This document shows positions 35,640 to 47,508 of a DNA stretch of 64,000 nucleotides, piece after piece (the stretch's first letter is position 1; each line of letters opens with the position of its first letter). Source of the stretch: Stichopus chloronotus (lineage: Eukaryota; Echinodermata; Holothuroidea; Aspidochirotida; Stichopodidae). The position numbers and the translations under genes are program-made. The stretch lies in contig CM037833.1 of assembly GCA_021234535.1 (NCBI GenBank), positions 20,271,738 through 20,335,737 on the forward strand. The letters are read 5' to 3'. Under the pieces are notes generated by a model. That model was not told the origin of the DNA. It saw nothing but the letters and a program-made list of their open reading frames with translations, and did not search any database.

Positions 35640-36600
35640 AGATCACCAGTCATGAATACCGGTGGTGACAAATCTCATATTTGATATTTGAGTGTACCAC
35701 GTAGAGTACAGTTACGTTTCGGTGGAGGTCACAGGTCATTTGATGTCCACGGGAGTCATATTGTGACAGTCTCAACGAGACATATGGCATCTCAAGAAGA
35801 GGAGCTTCGACAGATCCAGAACTGATATTTTGTGTACACTTAAGGTGTCCACACATTGACTGAAAGAACACTATTGCTTTTGGTGGAGGTCAAAGGTCAC
35901 TTTGGGTAAACATGGCACAATTAGGAAAAAATTTGTGAACGCTTCACATTCCTTGCAGATGAATCAAGAATACAAGAGACCTATCGTCCTTTTGTGGAGG
36001 TCAAAATTTTGAGTCAACGGAGTTCAAATATTGAAAAAAAAAAAAATGTACGTAACGACCATATGTCAAGAAGGGAAACTGGTTCAGAAAATATACTGTA
36101 TGTGCTATGTAAGTAAATAACTATTAGTGAAAGAAACCGGTTTGTTTTGGTGGAGGTCAAAGGTCGTATGGGTGAATAGGGGTCAAAATGTGAAAACTTT
36201 ATGAACACGAAGGGAAGTTAGAACAGATGTCATACATTGTATATACCCTGTACAACATTAAGTACACCTCCCTACTGCAATGATAGAAAGAGGCAAAAAC
36301 AAATACCCATGAAGATTATCTTACGGGCAAAAACATAGCAGAAAAATCATAAATCAACGATTTTTTCTCTCTACTGGGTCTCTGTGTTTCAAAATTTGTC
36401 ACTGGCAGATCATTTTGTACGACAAATCTATCTCAGTTTGTTACTTAGGGGTACCACATCATGGTATGCAGGTATTCACGTCACGAGGAGAGCCTTGAAC
36501 AGACTTTATATGTGGTATGGCGGTGTAGCAAAATTGCGGACATGATCCTTTTGCTTTGGATGGAAGTCAAAGGTCATGTGGGGTCCGACAGAACAATAAT
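35640..36600. repeat. Repeat series carrying DR1-like half-site pairs
   Basis: GGTGGAGGTCAAAGGTCA or close variants occur near 35710, 35882, 36150 and 36560, each followed by a GGGT-rich word and ATCTCAAGAAG-like sequence. AGGTCAnAGGTCA is the DR1 arrangement bound by RXR/HNF4-type receptors. Here it is part of a repeat, so binding is only a possibility. Confidence 0.55.
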
Positions 36601-37249
36601 TATGAAACAATTGTAACCAAGATATCTCAAGAAGGGGACCTTGTAATGATCTCCTATTTGTAATGATGGGGTATCGGTGAACCGCAGGAACTATAAAAAC
36701 ATATTTTATGGCTACCAGTTCGCTTGTGACATAATCGACGACCATCTCTTATCCACAAAAACCAACCTGACTGTCCTACATAATTCGTAATTACATGGCC
36801 TATTCCTCTGTCTCTGAAAAGGGTCACTTAGTACCTACTGAAGATTACGTTTTCTTTATCTTCACGGTATTGTTCGCACCGGCTCAAACTGCGTAATGTT
36901 GCTTTTTGATGGAAAATTCCTCTTCTTCTGTGTTTTATTGCGATCTCATCGATTACCTCATCTTATGATAGCCACATTGAATACACAGTGTGTCTAATAA
37001 CTAATTATGTAGGTTAATCACATTGATCATGGTTGGTCGTCGATTACGTCACAAGCCACAGAGATCACACTCATAACATCATTATGGCCGCGCCCTTCAT
37101 ATACAAGCATAGTGTTAGAAACTCTGTGGGGCGGGAAGTTTGAACATATCATGTTGCCCATGAGACGTTCATTTCAAAACGTCAAGAATATGAATGAAAA
37201 TGGTTTGAAATGGCTTAAATAAGTCAGAAGACATGTTCCTTAACTGGAG

Positions 37250-37400
37250 TTCCCCTATAATGTCAATTCGTGAAAACCGTATACACACGTTGCAAACAAG
37301 ACGAGAAACTTGGACATTAAGTTTGCAGATATGCTGGAAATACCTTTAATTCGTCAACTTAGGTCATGAAATGCCTTTGAGTACATGGCAGCAGTTAAAT
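37250..37400 (+). pseudogene. Remnant of intron 3 of a lost array copy
   Basis: GTCAATTCGTGAAAACCGTA and later GTTTGCAGATAT...CTTAGGTCATGAAATG align loosely with the intron 3 segments at 14316-14440 (gene A) and 28255-28390 (gene B), in the same orientation. Confidence 0.55.
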
Positions 37401-37665
37401 TATAACTGTTGACATGATAAATTACTGTAATATTACAAAAATGCCAAGTAGGTTTTATCCCTCGCCGAGTGAACTACGTGAGATAAAAAGCATTATTCGT
37501 AGCCCAATCACAGAAACCACGTTCAGTTTTTTTTTTTTTTTCGTGTGAGTTTTTTCTCATGGGTTTCTACTAGCAGATCAAAGATATATCTTTTAACTAC
37601 TTATTTATTTCATATCTTGAATTATTTGATTGGCAATTTGTTTCTTTGTTTTCTGTCCCTAACAG

Positions 37666-37765
37666 TTGGTTAAAGGACAGACGGGGAGCCGACTGCCTTC
37701 AGGAGAGTCCGGACTTCGAATCAGGTTGCAGCCGATTCGAAGAACTTCAACTAACTTGGTCACCA
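37666..37765 (+). pseudogene. Broken copy of exon 6 (EGF3)
   Basis: Follows an acceptor-like CCCTAACAG. RRGADC, SPDFESGCSRF parallel RWGADC, CPDSELDCNRF of gene B. The first Cys-Pro is lost, there is about one base deleted early in the exon, and WG is replaced by EE. Exons 4 and 5 are missing between this and the intron 3 remnant, so an internal deletion is likely. No downstream function is expected. Confidence 0.7.
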
Positions 37766-38379
37766 ATGACTGTGACCTTTTTTACAGGAAACATATCTTT
37801 ATATTATGCATCATCTACAATGGCTAAAATGGTTCATTTTCTCCTTCTCTTTTCTCCTTCGCTCTTTCATCTTTCATGAAAAAAGTCTGTACGATAAACA
37901 TAGTATTGATATTGTTCGAAAAAGATAGAAAGAAGACAGAAAACAACCACAGGTTTTCGTGAGGTAAAAACGTGTGACCTACGTCTATATTTACATTTGT
38001 ACGTTGTTTTAGTAATCCAGTTAGTAAAACAATACATAAAAAATGTCCATGGTTAGCCCATTACAACGATGCTATAGTATTGTAAAGGACATTTATGCGT
38101 TGATCTGACAGTATATGTATCCTATCGAATATACTGTGTTAAAGGCAAGAATGGCCTATACTGATATTCTGCGCCATTGCCATACTTACAACAAGGAGAC
38201 TTTATAAATTTTTTTCTTAAAATTTTCCGGTTTTCCGTGCGTTATTTGCAATCTTGTATGTTTTCGTAATGACAGTGGTCTAGGGATCTATACATTTACA
38301 TGCCGTATAATTTGTACCTCGACATGTACATCTTTTATACCATTTGATCTTGAGTGTTTTTCTTTTCTCTTCTTTTTTT

Positions 38380-38771
38380 TTTTTTTTTTGGTTTACGACA
38401 AGACATCGACAGTTATTGCGTTAAAGAGAGAGATCGCAAGTTCACTTACACCTCACACATAGCAAGGTCGTCAGTGTAAACACTGGAGGGTTAGGTTGGT
38501 GGTAGCGCCTATGTTTCATGGTTCATTGGACCTTAATCCACACAATTAATCCACTTGACCTTACTCTATTTAGTTATGAAGACGGACATTAAGTTCACCG
38601 GTCAGTCAAAATGCAATGTCCTTTTACCGTGAATTCAACATGATCACTAGACCAATAAGTGAGAACCCAGGAGAACAAAAAGAAACTTCTTTTGATCTTG
38701 GGTCAATGAATTTAAGAGAAGACCGAGACTACATAATTGAAGCTAATCCTATACTGGAAATTAGAGGTATC
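38380..38771 (+). other. 5' flank of gene C
   Basis: Positions 38400-38560 retain decayed similarity to the flanks of genes A and B: GCAAGGTCGTC, then GTTCATTGGACCTTAATCCA matching GCTCGTTGGAGCCTAATAGA. This places gene C in the same duplication series. Confidence 0.5.
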
Positions 38772-38829
38772 TATATTTCGTGGCTTCAGATGTTTTAATA
38801 TTCAGTTGCTCTCTCAACGCTCTTCCAGG
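38772..38829 (+). promoter_or_regulatory. Core promoter of gene C (TATA plus initiator)
   Basis: TATATTT starts at 38772. The TTCAGTTGCT initiator places the start A at 38804, 32 nt downstream, and the leader is 26 nt. Confidence 0.65.
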
Positions 38830-38890
38830 ATGGACTTGAAACGCATATCGCTGGTGGCTTTTGGTGGATTGTTTTTCGCATTTCTCCACG
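38830..38890 (+). CDS. Gene C exon 1: signal peptide
   Basis: Encodes MDLKRISLVAFGGLFFAFLH plus one base. Donor G|GTAGGT as in its paralogues. Confidence 0.85.
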
Positions 38891-41800
38891 GTAGGTGAAA
38901 GACAAACTTTGTAAGACTATGAAACCATTCCAAAAAAAAAAAAAAAATAGACAATGAACAAGACCCTTGTAACGAATCTTTCAAATTTAGAGTCTTTGAT
39001 ATTTTTATTTTCTGACATCACAGCTATAGGCTTTTCTTTCGGAGTGGACTTATTCATAATGCTGATATTGATATGAGGTATCAGTATTGGGGGCAATTTC
39101 ATATATTTATGGTATTTATCTCATGGAAAACTTTGATTTAAAATGTCTCCTCCTTCTCATATATTTTTACGTGTTTTCAAAAAGACAGTCTCAACCACTT
39201 CAAATGTAAATACATAAGGTACTCTTGACTTTGAAAGCATACGTTATGATGTTGGTGCTGCGAAATGAAGTTATCATTTCGTTCGTTCAATGAGTTAGAA
39301 ATAACAAATGCCAATAATCCCACAGTCTAACATGGACATTTAACTGTTTACTACCTCGTTTTTAGGGCAAAAACTACAACTGAGGTAAAGAAAAATGATG
39401 AGACTACCCCCTCCGTCATATAGTTCTCCTTACAAAGAATCGATACCATCTTTCTGTTGATCTGACTTCTATCATTACACATTTTAGTTGAATTAAAATT
39501 TGTATTTCTTTTTGAAAAAGAAACTCCTTAATTTGTCCAGGCTAGATTCAAGACACACAAGACCCTGATCAACTGATCACCAGATCATCAGATATATCTA
39601 CTTTGTTTATCTAGAACATAGAAGTTTCGTGAACAGCAAGTTAGAATTGCTGCTTATGACGGACGTCGGCCAGTTAAAATAATAGTCTTTAAATAATCGA
39701 TCTTTAATGAGTGGGGGCAATGGTTTGTGGGAAGACAGCAACAAAAAAAAGGAGCACAGTAAATTGATATTTCACTGATAAATTTGCGAGGGATTTTCGA
39801 AAAGGGTACAGCCACATAGCAGTGCTTATCATTGGCATAAGCAATCGAGTTTTTACAGGTAATGCAAACACAAAAATGAATTTTGACCCTGGTTTGTACC
39901 GACTGTGTGCATATGAACAAATGGTCAAAAGTGTCTGGCCACGAATTCTCTTGAATCGTTAACTATTCGCTCACTAGGATTCAGTAGTGTGTCACTGACG
40001 CATCGGGATTCTCATAGTTTGACCATTTTTCATTGGTATGTAAAGGAAACTTGGCAGGTCTGGAAAATTAAGAACACTTTACAAAACAGCCCACTGCGCT
40101 CCTTCAAAATAAATATCTCCTGGTGCATTTGGCCGGATGATTTTTATTTTATTTTATTTTTCTTTGCGTAAGCCTGCCTGTCTATAGGTAACTCACCAAT
40201 GAATACGTGAAGGTGATATTTTGTTAATGTTCTGTTTTAATTTTTTTTACGATGATCGTTATATAAAGGTTGTGAACGTTCTCTCTTGTCTTTGTTTTCT
40301 TCTCCTTTTGCTTCATTCGTTTCCCCCGGGGTAGAGGGGTAGTTACCCCACATAGAGTCTTAGCCGGTAGAGGGGATATTCCTCGCACATAGTGTCTTAG
40401 GCAGGCGGGGAGGGGGTTCTGCTTGGCATTTGGGAAGCAAGTCCTAACCACCGCCTACAATGCCTAAATTTCTTGACCGTCACGGCTTTGTTTTATTTCA
40501 CAAGTCGCGCCAACGAAAATGCCTCATCGGCCCTTTAACACGAGAGTACTTACAAATTGAAGTGTGGAGTTATCATAATTGCTTCTAAAATAATTTACAT
40601 GGACACCCGCGATTTCCACATGATGAACATAATCCCATTTCCTCAACAATTCAAACATAATTTCATCATTTTCATTTATTTTGATAAGAAGTATCATTAT
40701 TGTGTAAACTGTGATGTTTTTTATGGAAGTGAGTAATTCATTGTGATTCATTCATTGGGGGAAGGACAAATTTTTCAAAATCACCGAACTGAACTAATTT
40801 AAGAAGAGTCAACCCCTGGTTTTTCATAAATCACACCATAACAGTCGAACTAAATACCCTGACCACTTATTTATAGAAAGGATGCCATTTTTTTACTTTA
40901 TGTTTAGCTGCTTCATGTATAATTGTAATAACCGTTTAAAATAGTGTGTTTCTCCTTTGTTTTGTGTTTGACTTTAAGGGACTAACGGAGAAGGACCGGT
41001 TCCTGACCAGGGATTCTTCATGGCGGCCCGTTACCCTGAGACTGGTCGCTCTTCCATCCTGCACATCTACGCCTTGGACACATTTGCCGAAGGGGGCGAA
41101 TTCGCGATAACGAAAGATGGCGGACTGCCTAGCAACGGAATCGAGACCGGGGAGGTTATCGGAGAACGTGGGGACATATTCGGTTGCTTCCTCAGAGTAT
41201 TTGAGTTTAACCGGATGAGAGGGCTGCGGTACGGTCTGTACAGCGGATCACTCACCGTAGGACCTGGTTTTGTTTTAAACGGTTATACAATGGTTAAACA
41301 AAAAACAGGTGTGTACCAATTAAAAAATGGCGACAACATTCTTTTCATTTTCCCAAGCTCATGGTCGTGCCAACATGCTCGTCTTTGCTTAGGCCTATAC
41401 TCGTGACCTCAAAACCCTTTGAGTTGTGTTGCTTATGGTTTCCATACAGATGAGACTAAAAAGGTAGTGAAACAAATATACGTCTAACTATGCTGCCATT
41501 AAGTAATGTGATCACTTATAAAAAAAAAATACAAAACAAACAAAACAATTAAACAAAAGTGTAGGTAAATAATCCATTTAGGATATAACAGTTTTGTGAA
41601 GACGCAATCTGGGAATTGTTATGTAGATATCTCCCTGCTGAGCCTACCACCGTAATTACTCCGATCAGTTGGATGATCTGTTTTAACCATAGGACTAGAT
41701 TAGCCCGAATGACACCAGGGTATACTCACATACACGCACACAAACACACACGTACACTCACTTACCGAATGACTCCGAACAGGAATAGGCTTCGTCCTTG

Positions 41801-44800
41801 CCTGTCCGGCAAAACAGTCCTCCCTTCAACATTTGTCATATGCAATGCGCGCACGACCCGAGAATTTGTTCGTTCGATATCTAACTGACATCTTTTGGGA
41901 AACCAGAAGCACATGCAATCGTTTGATTGTTTAAAATAAGTTTTAGATAATGTTCGCGGAAAGTTCGTTTCATTGTTTTTCTAACCGCTTGCGAGTTACA
42001 TTATCCTAAATTTTCTAGTGTTCCCATTGAGTTTGTGCTTCACCCATTGTTCCGTGATGTCATTTTTGGTTTTATCTGTTTCTACGGTCTTAACACAATG
42101 AAGGATTTGGTTTCCGTGCCCTTGCAACCTGAAGTTTGTTCTTTTCATAGTGATTTGTGTTTCATAATTGACCCAAATAAATGCCAAGCAAAGTATCAAG
42201 AGGGAGATAATTCTTTTCATTATAAAAAGAAAAATGAAAAATGATTTTCGCGATGATCTTCACCTTTCAAGTAGTTTTGGCAATATGAGAGGGAATAGCA
42301 ACTGGGGAGAGGGGAGAAGATCTGGGGAGAGTAAAATAAGAGCTGGTGAGAATAAGCCCTACGAAGATGGAATAAAGACAGAGGAGATGGAATGATGACT
42401 GGGGAGATGGAATGTTGACTGGGGAGAGGGAATAAGGACTGGAGAGAGGTGATAAAGACTGGGGAAAGTCAATAAGGACTTGGAAGAGGGGATAAGGATT
42501 GGGAAGAAATAGGAGATAAGAACTGGGGAGATGAAAATTAGCACTGGAAGAGGCGATAAGACCTAGGATGGAGGATAAGGACTGGGTAAATAGCGCTTCT
42601 GTGCAAAAGAAATACATCATCTTTTAAGTGGTAAACTTCAATCATTGGTTAGTGATCGTTTTTGACACAACAGCTGAGACTAGGATTTCGACATGCGGAT
42701 ATTTTGTCTTCTTTTTGATATGCAGACATCCTCGACACGAGAGGTATACAGACCGTGACTGTTTACCCGGAGTCAGTCACATCCTCTGACTTAGCTGAAG
42801 CAGTGAGTATTGGTGTCGGATTTACACCCGGTTGTAGGAAAATCAAGTGGGACAAAGGAAGACGGGCCAAGGTTAACACCGGACCTAGGATGACCCTCAC
42901 CTCTACCGAAGATGCTGGACTATACACCTTACGGAGACGAACGAGGGCCAAGAGGGGGTGGTTTGTCCAAATATTGGTGATAGCTGCTTGTAAGTCATAA
43001 TCCTTTAGTCAGTGAAAGGTTTATCGTTATCCCATATTGAAGTTGTCTGTTAACTTCTAGCGGCTGTGCGATCATTGCAATTTGGAGGGTTTTCAGTTCA
43101 GTTCAGCCCAGATTTTTAAGAGTACATCCATGCGACAAGGGTGAAATCCCTGCCCTTACATGAAAAAACATCTTTCTATTGTAGAAACCTGAAACCTCAC
43201 ACAGCAGTATCTTGCTCATGATTCAAGGTGTCGCCGTTTGCAGAAAGGCAGCTACGGCCAACAAAGATTTCCAGTTGCTTCATCGATGTTACAAAATATC
43301 TTGTAACACCGGTAAATTAATGTAATAACTCTTAATGTAATAACTCTTCGTTGTCCTTTGAAATTGGAGACTTTACGTTAAATTTGACACCAGGGACCAG
43401 TTTAGATTGCTTGTATTATAGATTGACATTCGATGTTGTGAACTGACGTAACCGGGCAGCGGGACATTCCCCCCCCCCCCCCTAAATACACGATCAAACA
43501 GATATTTAATGGGCTAGCCAGACACACACACCCACACACACACACACAAATTTTAGGGACGCAATGCGCTATGTTCGAAAAAGAAAACGGCTGCAGGAAG
43601 AAGGGACGGGAAGTCTGTGGGTGACATGTTTCCTTCATACTAAGACCGGCATATTTGTTACGAAGCAATTGGACTCGAAAATGGAAGCTGAATGTCAAAC
43701 TTTCTACCCATCTGCAAGCTAAAATTCACCGTTTCCCTGTATATCAGTGTCCTCGGCGAATCTCAAAAATCTTGAAAAAAAATGGCGTATGATCAAGAAC
43801 CATTGTAAAGAAACTCCTCGTAATGCTTCAGTTGATATCCTTTGCATTTATCGGAATAGTGCATGGTGGTGCGAAGGCCTACATAGAGACATTTTCATTG
43901 TTTGCCAAAATTTGTTAATATTTCAATCACAGAATGAAAACTGGGACAATTTCAACACATAGGCCTAAATATAAAGGAAGCAAAATATGTCACGATTTTT
44001 CATCCAAGACCCAATACCTTCGCGACAGCGCACAATTTTCAAAAAGGGATTGGCCGACCGTCCCCTCCTACCCATTACCCAGGATGAAGACAGTAAGTCA
44101 GATTCAAAGGGAAATGGGTTTCTCCGGCCATCGTGGGGGAGAGTGGGTGTAAAACAAAAGGTAACATAAGTCTAGCTTCAACCGAGGTAGTCCTACCGGC
44201 AAACCCAACCTTTCTTTGATTTCCGGGAAGAGAAATCAATGAAGTTGCTCTCAAAGACAAGTAAAACATATAAAGGAGACCGCATCTTGTAAAGTCGAAG
44301 TTGGCTTTGAATATTATTAAAAATTGGTCTTCAATGACTTCAAATGCAACTGCCGTATTAGCAACCCCCGTATGGTTTCCCCGCTTAAACATCAGTACCA
44401 TAGATTACTTGTCAAAGCAGAAGAGGTTCTTATTTCGTTGACTGATTACTTGTCGTTACGGTATTTAGATCGAAGCAGTTGTTAGTTGTTACTATTAATT
44501 ATCAGAGGTAGATGAACTTACTGAGAATATTGTGCTCACCATTTTGTATTGGCAATTTCAAGAAGTATTCACAGCTACATTGTTTTAATTGCCTGCTCAT
44601 CTTGCAGTTTAGAAATTTCTCAGATTGAAACCGCACACACTCGAAGGACCCAGACCCAACGAATGTGTCGTGACTATTAGAAGTATGTTCATTGAAGTAG
44701 GTGGAGAGGTTGGTTCACGCCTGCCTATTCCTCTGAAAACTGTTCGAAAAGTGTAGGCGAAATTCACAGGTGTTCATCCACGATCAACATGGAATATGAT

Positions 44801-47117
44801 CCCTTCATGAATATTCATACTTTCTGATCCTCAAATATTAAACTAAACTATGTTTGAAGGTCCTATGTAAATAGGCATTTTGGATTAAGAAGTACAGCAA
44901 AAGTGAGATTTTCAATACTTTGTTCTCTGACCTTTGACCTCTGTTCTTAAATTTTGACGGGAGACACAACTTCATACCATGGATCACTTACCTACCAATT
45001 TTGACCCTCATCGGCCTTGCAGTCTAGGAAGAGTTGCGGAAGCGAACCTTTCGATGTCAACTTTGACCTCTGAACTTGACCGTTGACCTCAAAACACATG
45101 GAAGCATAATTTTTAGATGCAATCTTGAATACTTGAAGGTCGAATGTAAATAGCCTATTTTGGTTAAGAAATACGGCAAAAGCAAAAATTTCACTAATTC
45201 ACCTTTCACCGTCTGTGTGGCTCTGTCAGAGCCCATGTCTCATATATCAGTCGTGCGTAATGTTACAATTGCAGCTGATGCTATGGCAACTGAGAGAGAC
45301 ATAATGCATTTTAACGTCCCAAAGCAACTGCAATATCCCATCCCGTACATTACAGGTACAGGGATGAGATTAAAACATTCGAATTGTTGTTCATACTTTT
45401 ATATATGTTTACGTTTTGTTTTTATATTAGTGTTGATTTTCAGTTATATCCGTTTTTACATTCATGTATAAAATTCATGTGTAAAATTTCAAGAATAAAC
45501 CATTTACGTACATTCATAAAAAGAAGAAGAAAACACAACTTCACTATATTACAACATCTTTTGGGATGTGGTCCACTTTTCAAGGTTAATACGTTGATCG
45601 AGTTCAAAACTTATTTTTTCCTGTTTGTCTCCAGCATGCCCGGAAAATCACTTCTATGACGAGGGTGAATGCACTGGAACAGGTCTCGAGTGTAAAAACG
45701 GCGGTGTGCTGATGGACGAATTCGAAGATTGCATGTGCCCACCTTTCCTGGTCGGAGATAACTGTGCCTGCGGTAGGTCAAAATAGCCTACACATTTAGT
45801 ACACGTGATCACGTGATTCGGTGGACCCACAGCTTCAGCTTTTAAGTGAGATGTGACTACATCATGAATGCTTCTTTCAACGTACCATCAATCGTCCCTT
45901 CTGGATTTGTAGCTTGTGTCACCAGGTGCAACCAAAAAGAGAATCACAGTAAGACGGGGATTAGAACATTGACCTTATAAGCATAACAAGCTGACGTACA
46001 CACACATACATATACAAACAAAATGTTTTGCTATGTCCCTTTTTTTCCACAGCTGCTAGTTACAACGGAGAAGAGCTTCCTTTAGCAGTCGGCCTCACAT
46101 GCGGTGATCTACCGGGCGGTGACCCAGCGTGCAAAGGCATGCTGATATGCTACGGAGACAACTACGGTTGTAAATGCGCCTCTGGCTGGTGGGGCAATGC
46201 ATGTGATCGAGGTAAGTTACACAGTACATATTACCGAGTAGCATTAGCAATGACTCCAACCTCCCCCCCCCCCCTCCCCTTCGGAAACCTCTTGAACCAT
46301 GAAAAACAACAAACAAACGAAAACTACCAAAGATGATATACTACAACATTGACCATCACATTCAGTGTAGCGATTCTCCATCAAAGTATGTCATAACTTT
46401 GTGTGATTTCTCTTTCGAGAAACCCTGCACGGCACCACCGAAGTCCACCACTTGTCGCTAGTCCGTAGAACGGACGTGTATGAGGTACGTACCAGTTTTG
46501 ACAGTCTATAGGTCTGTTCGTGATAACAAGCTCAATCTGCGTATAGATTGTACGCGCTTAATTTTTACTTGTGTCCATGAAATCAGTAAAACTCAATAGT
46601 TCTTTTCATTGAAATGTAAATAGTCATGTTTTTTTTTTCCTTGTTAGCCAATCACACCCAATTCATAACATGATGTCATGCAATTTGCCAAGTCTCAAGA
46701 CATGTATCATCTGAACTCTCCTTATGTCCCTGACCATTAGCTAACCTTGTGAGGTACGATAGACTATACATGTGTTGAAACACTACTGTGAAACCAAACA
46801 AAACTATGGATTTGTTGCCAAACGTGACGAAAGACTCAAATAAAAGGCTAACATCTTTGATGAGACAAATCTGTTGCTTTTTTTTGTTTTGTTTTTTTCC
46901 TAACAGGTGTTACGTTTTGTACTTTAAAAATAACGCAAACATGCAGTAACATGTGGTGTCCTACAATGTGTTTTCTTTCGCAGCTTGTCCTAAGGGGAGA
47001 TGGGGAGTGGACTGCGGGTCGCGGTGTCCTGACTCCGAATCAGATTGCAACCGATTCTGGGGACCTGAAACAAACTTATTCGACAATGGATGCACTACAA
47101 AGGAAGTGGATGCGTGA
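38830..47117 (+). CDS. Gene C: diverged secreted Tie-ectodomain-like protein, 361 aa
   Basis: The joined exons are 38830-38890, 40979-41308, 42726-42989, 45635-45772, 46053-46211 and 46984-47117 (1086 nt, one frame, all phase 1 introns). The order is signal peptide 1-21, Ig-like to about 130, Ig-like 131-218, EGF1 219-264, EGF2 265-317 and partial EGF3 318-361. Exons 2, 4 and 5 are shorter than in A and B by 9, 3 and 12 nt, always whole codons, which points to selection on the frame. All cysteines of EGF1 and EGF2 and the RAKR loop (204-207) are kept. Introns share little with A and B, so this is the oldest surviving split. Like the others it ends within EGF3 (tail CTTKEVDA) and should be secreted. 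Confidence 0.86.
38891..40978 (+). other. Gene C intron 1
   Basis: 2.1 kb without the LINE pieces found in A and B. An A tract (38932-38947) and ordinary AT-rich sequence; no exon seen. Confidence 0.65.
40979..41308 (+). CDS. Gene C exon 2: first Ig-like domain
   Basis: Begins GTNGEGPVPDQGFFMAARYP. Keeps the lone Cys (IFGCFLRVFEFNRMRGLRYG). The segment after the signal peptide is shortened and unlike A or B. Confidence 0.85.
41309..42725 (+). other. Gene C intron 2
   Basis: Contains CA-rich simple sequence (41727-41765) and the purine minisatellite listed next. Nothing else seen. Confidence 0.65.
42290..42590. repeat. 20-bp purine-rich minisatellite
   Basis: About 14 units on the pattern GGACTGGGGAGAGGGAATAA, in exact 20-bp register from 42381 to 42480 and decaying at the ends. 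The + strand is almost all purines. The minus strand gives a false 117-aa frame. Confidence 0.85.
42726..42989 (+). CDS. Gene C exon 3: second Ig-like domain
   Basis: TSTEDAGLYTLRRRTRAKRG is unchanged from gene B. The N-terminal half differs (VTSSDLAEAVSIGVGF). Length again 264 nt. Confidence 0.85.
42990..45634 (+). other. Gene C intron 3
   Basis: 2.6 kb. It has a C tract (43470-43482), CA-rich sequence near 43523-43548 and, at 44930-45090, a copy of the TGACCTTTGACCTC-type repeat family. No LTR or inverted-repeat element was found. Confidence 0.6.
45635..45772 (+). CDS. Gene C exon 4: EGF1
   Basis: CPENHFYDEGECTGTGLECK followed by NGGVLMDEFEDCMCPPFLVG. One codon shorter than in A and B; the seven cysteines are conserved. 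Confidence 0.85.
45773..46052 (+). other. Gene C intron 4
   Basis: 280 bp, the shortest intron of the array. Nothing notable. Confidence 0.7.
46053..46211 (+). CDS. Gene C exon 5: EGF2
   Basis: LTCGDLPGGDPACKGMLICY then GCKCASGWWGNACDR; GWWG is closer to the GWKG of vertebrate Tie than the A and B versions. Four codons are missing before the first Cys. Confidence 0.85.
46212..46983 (+). other. Gene C intron 5
   Basis: 0.77 kb, without the GATG minisatellite of A and B. A C-rich tract (46262-46278) and T tracts only. Confidence 0.7.
46984..47117 (+). CDS. Gene C exon 6: partial EGF3 and stop
   Basis: ACPKGRWGVDCGSRCPDSES, CNRFWGPETNLFDNGC and tail TTKEVDA, then TGA. Exon length equals that of gene B although the tail differs. 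Confidence 0.82.
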
Positions 47118-47502
47118 TCGGAAAAAAGTACCGAAGGGGAATAAGCAGTAGTACCTACTTTATTTAAAAACAAAATCATTCAAATCTTGTAATTCTCTTC
47201 TATAAAATTCCGATGTATTTTTTTTTTTTTTTTATGGTTGTAGCTAAATATCAGTACTGCATGAGTAGCGTGTAATGCTGTATCACATTTGTCTCTTATG
47301 GTAGAGTTTTATGTTAGAGTCTTTTACCGGATTCTGAGGATGACCACATTCTTTTCCTGGTGAAAATAGAAGTATAACTCACCCCTTATCCTGACGGGTA
47401 ATAATCATATGAGAAATGGTCCTCTCTTTTCAATTTAAGCACTATTAAGGGTATTAAAATAAGTACAAACATGAAGTAAAAATAAGTTTTAGAAATTTTA
47501 GA

Positions 47503-47508
47503 AATAAA
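47503..47508 (+). terminator. Possible polyadenylation signal of gene C
   Basis: First AATAAA after the stop, about 390 nt downstream. Unsupported by transcripts. Confidence 0.4.

Larger units (their letters stand above)
32741..37240. other. Intergenic, repeat-derived
   Basis: No gene recognised. It holds a degenerate tandem array (33820-34240) and a repeat series with direct hormone-receptor-like half-sites (35640-36600). The poly-T at 35422-35435 is simple sequence. Confidence 0.5.

Noticed and set aside
42267..42620. 117-codon minus-strand Ser/Pro/Leu-rich frame
   Set aside because: Antisense of the 20-bp polypurine repeat.
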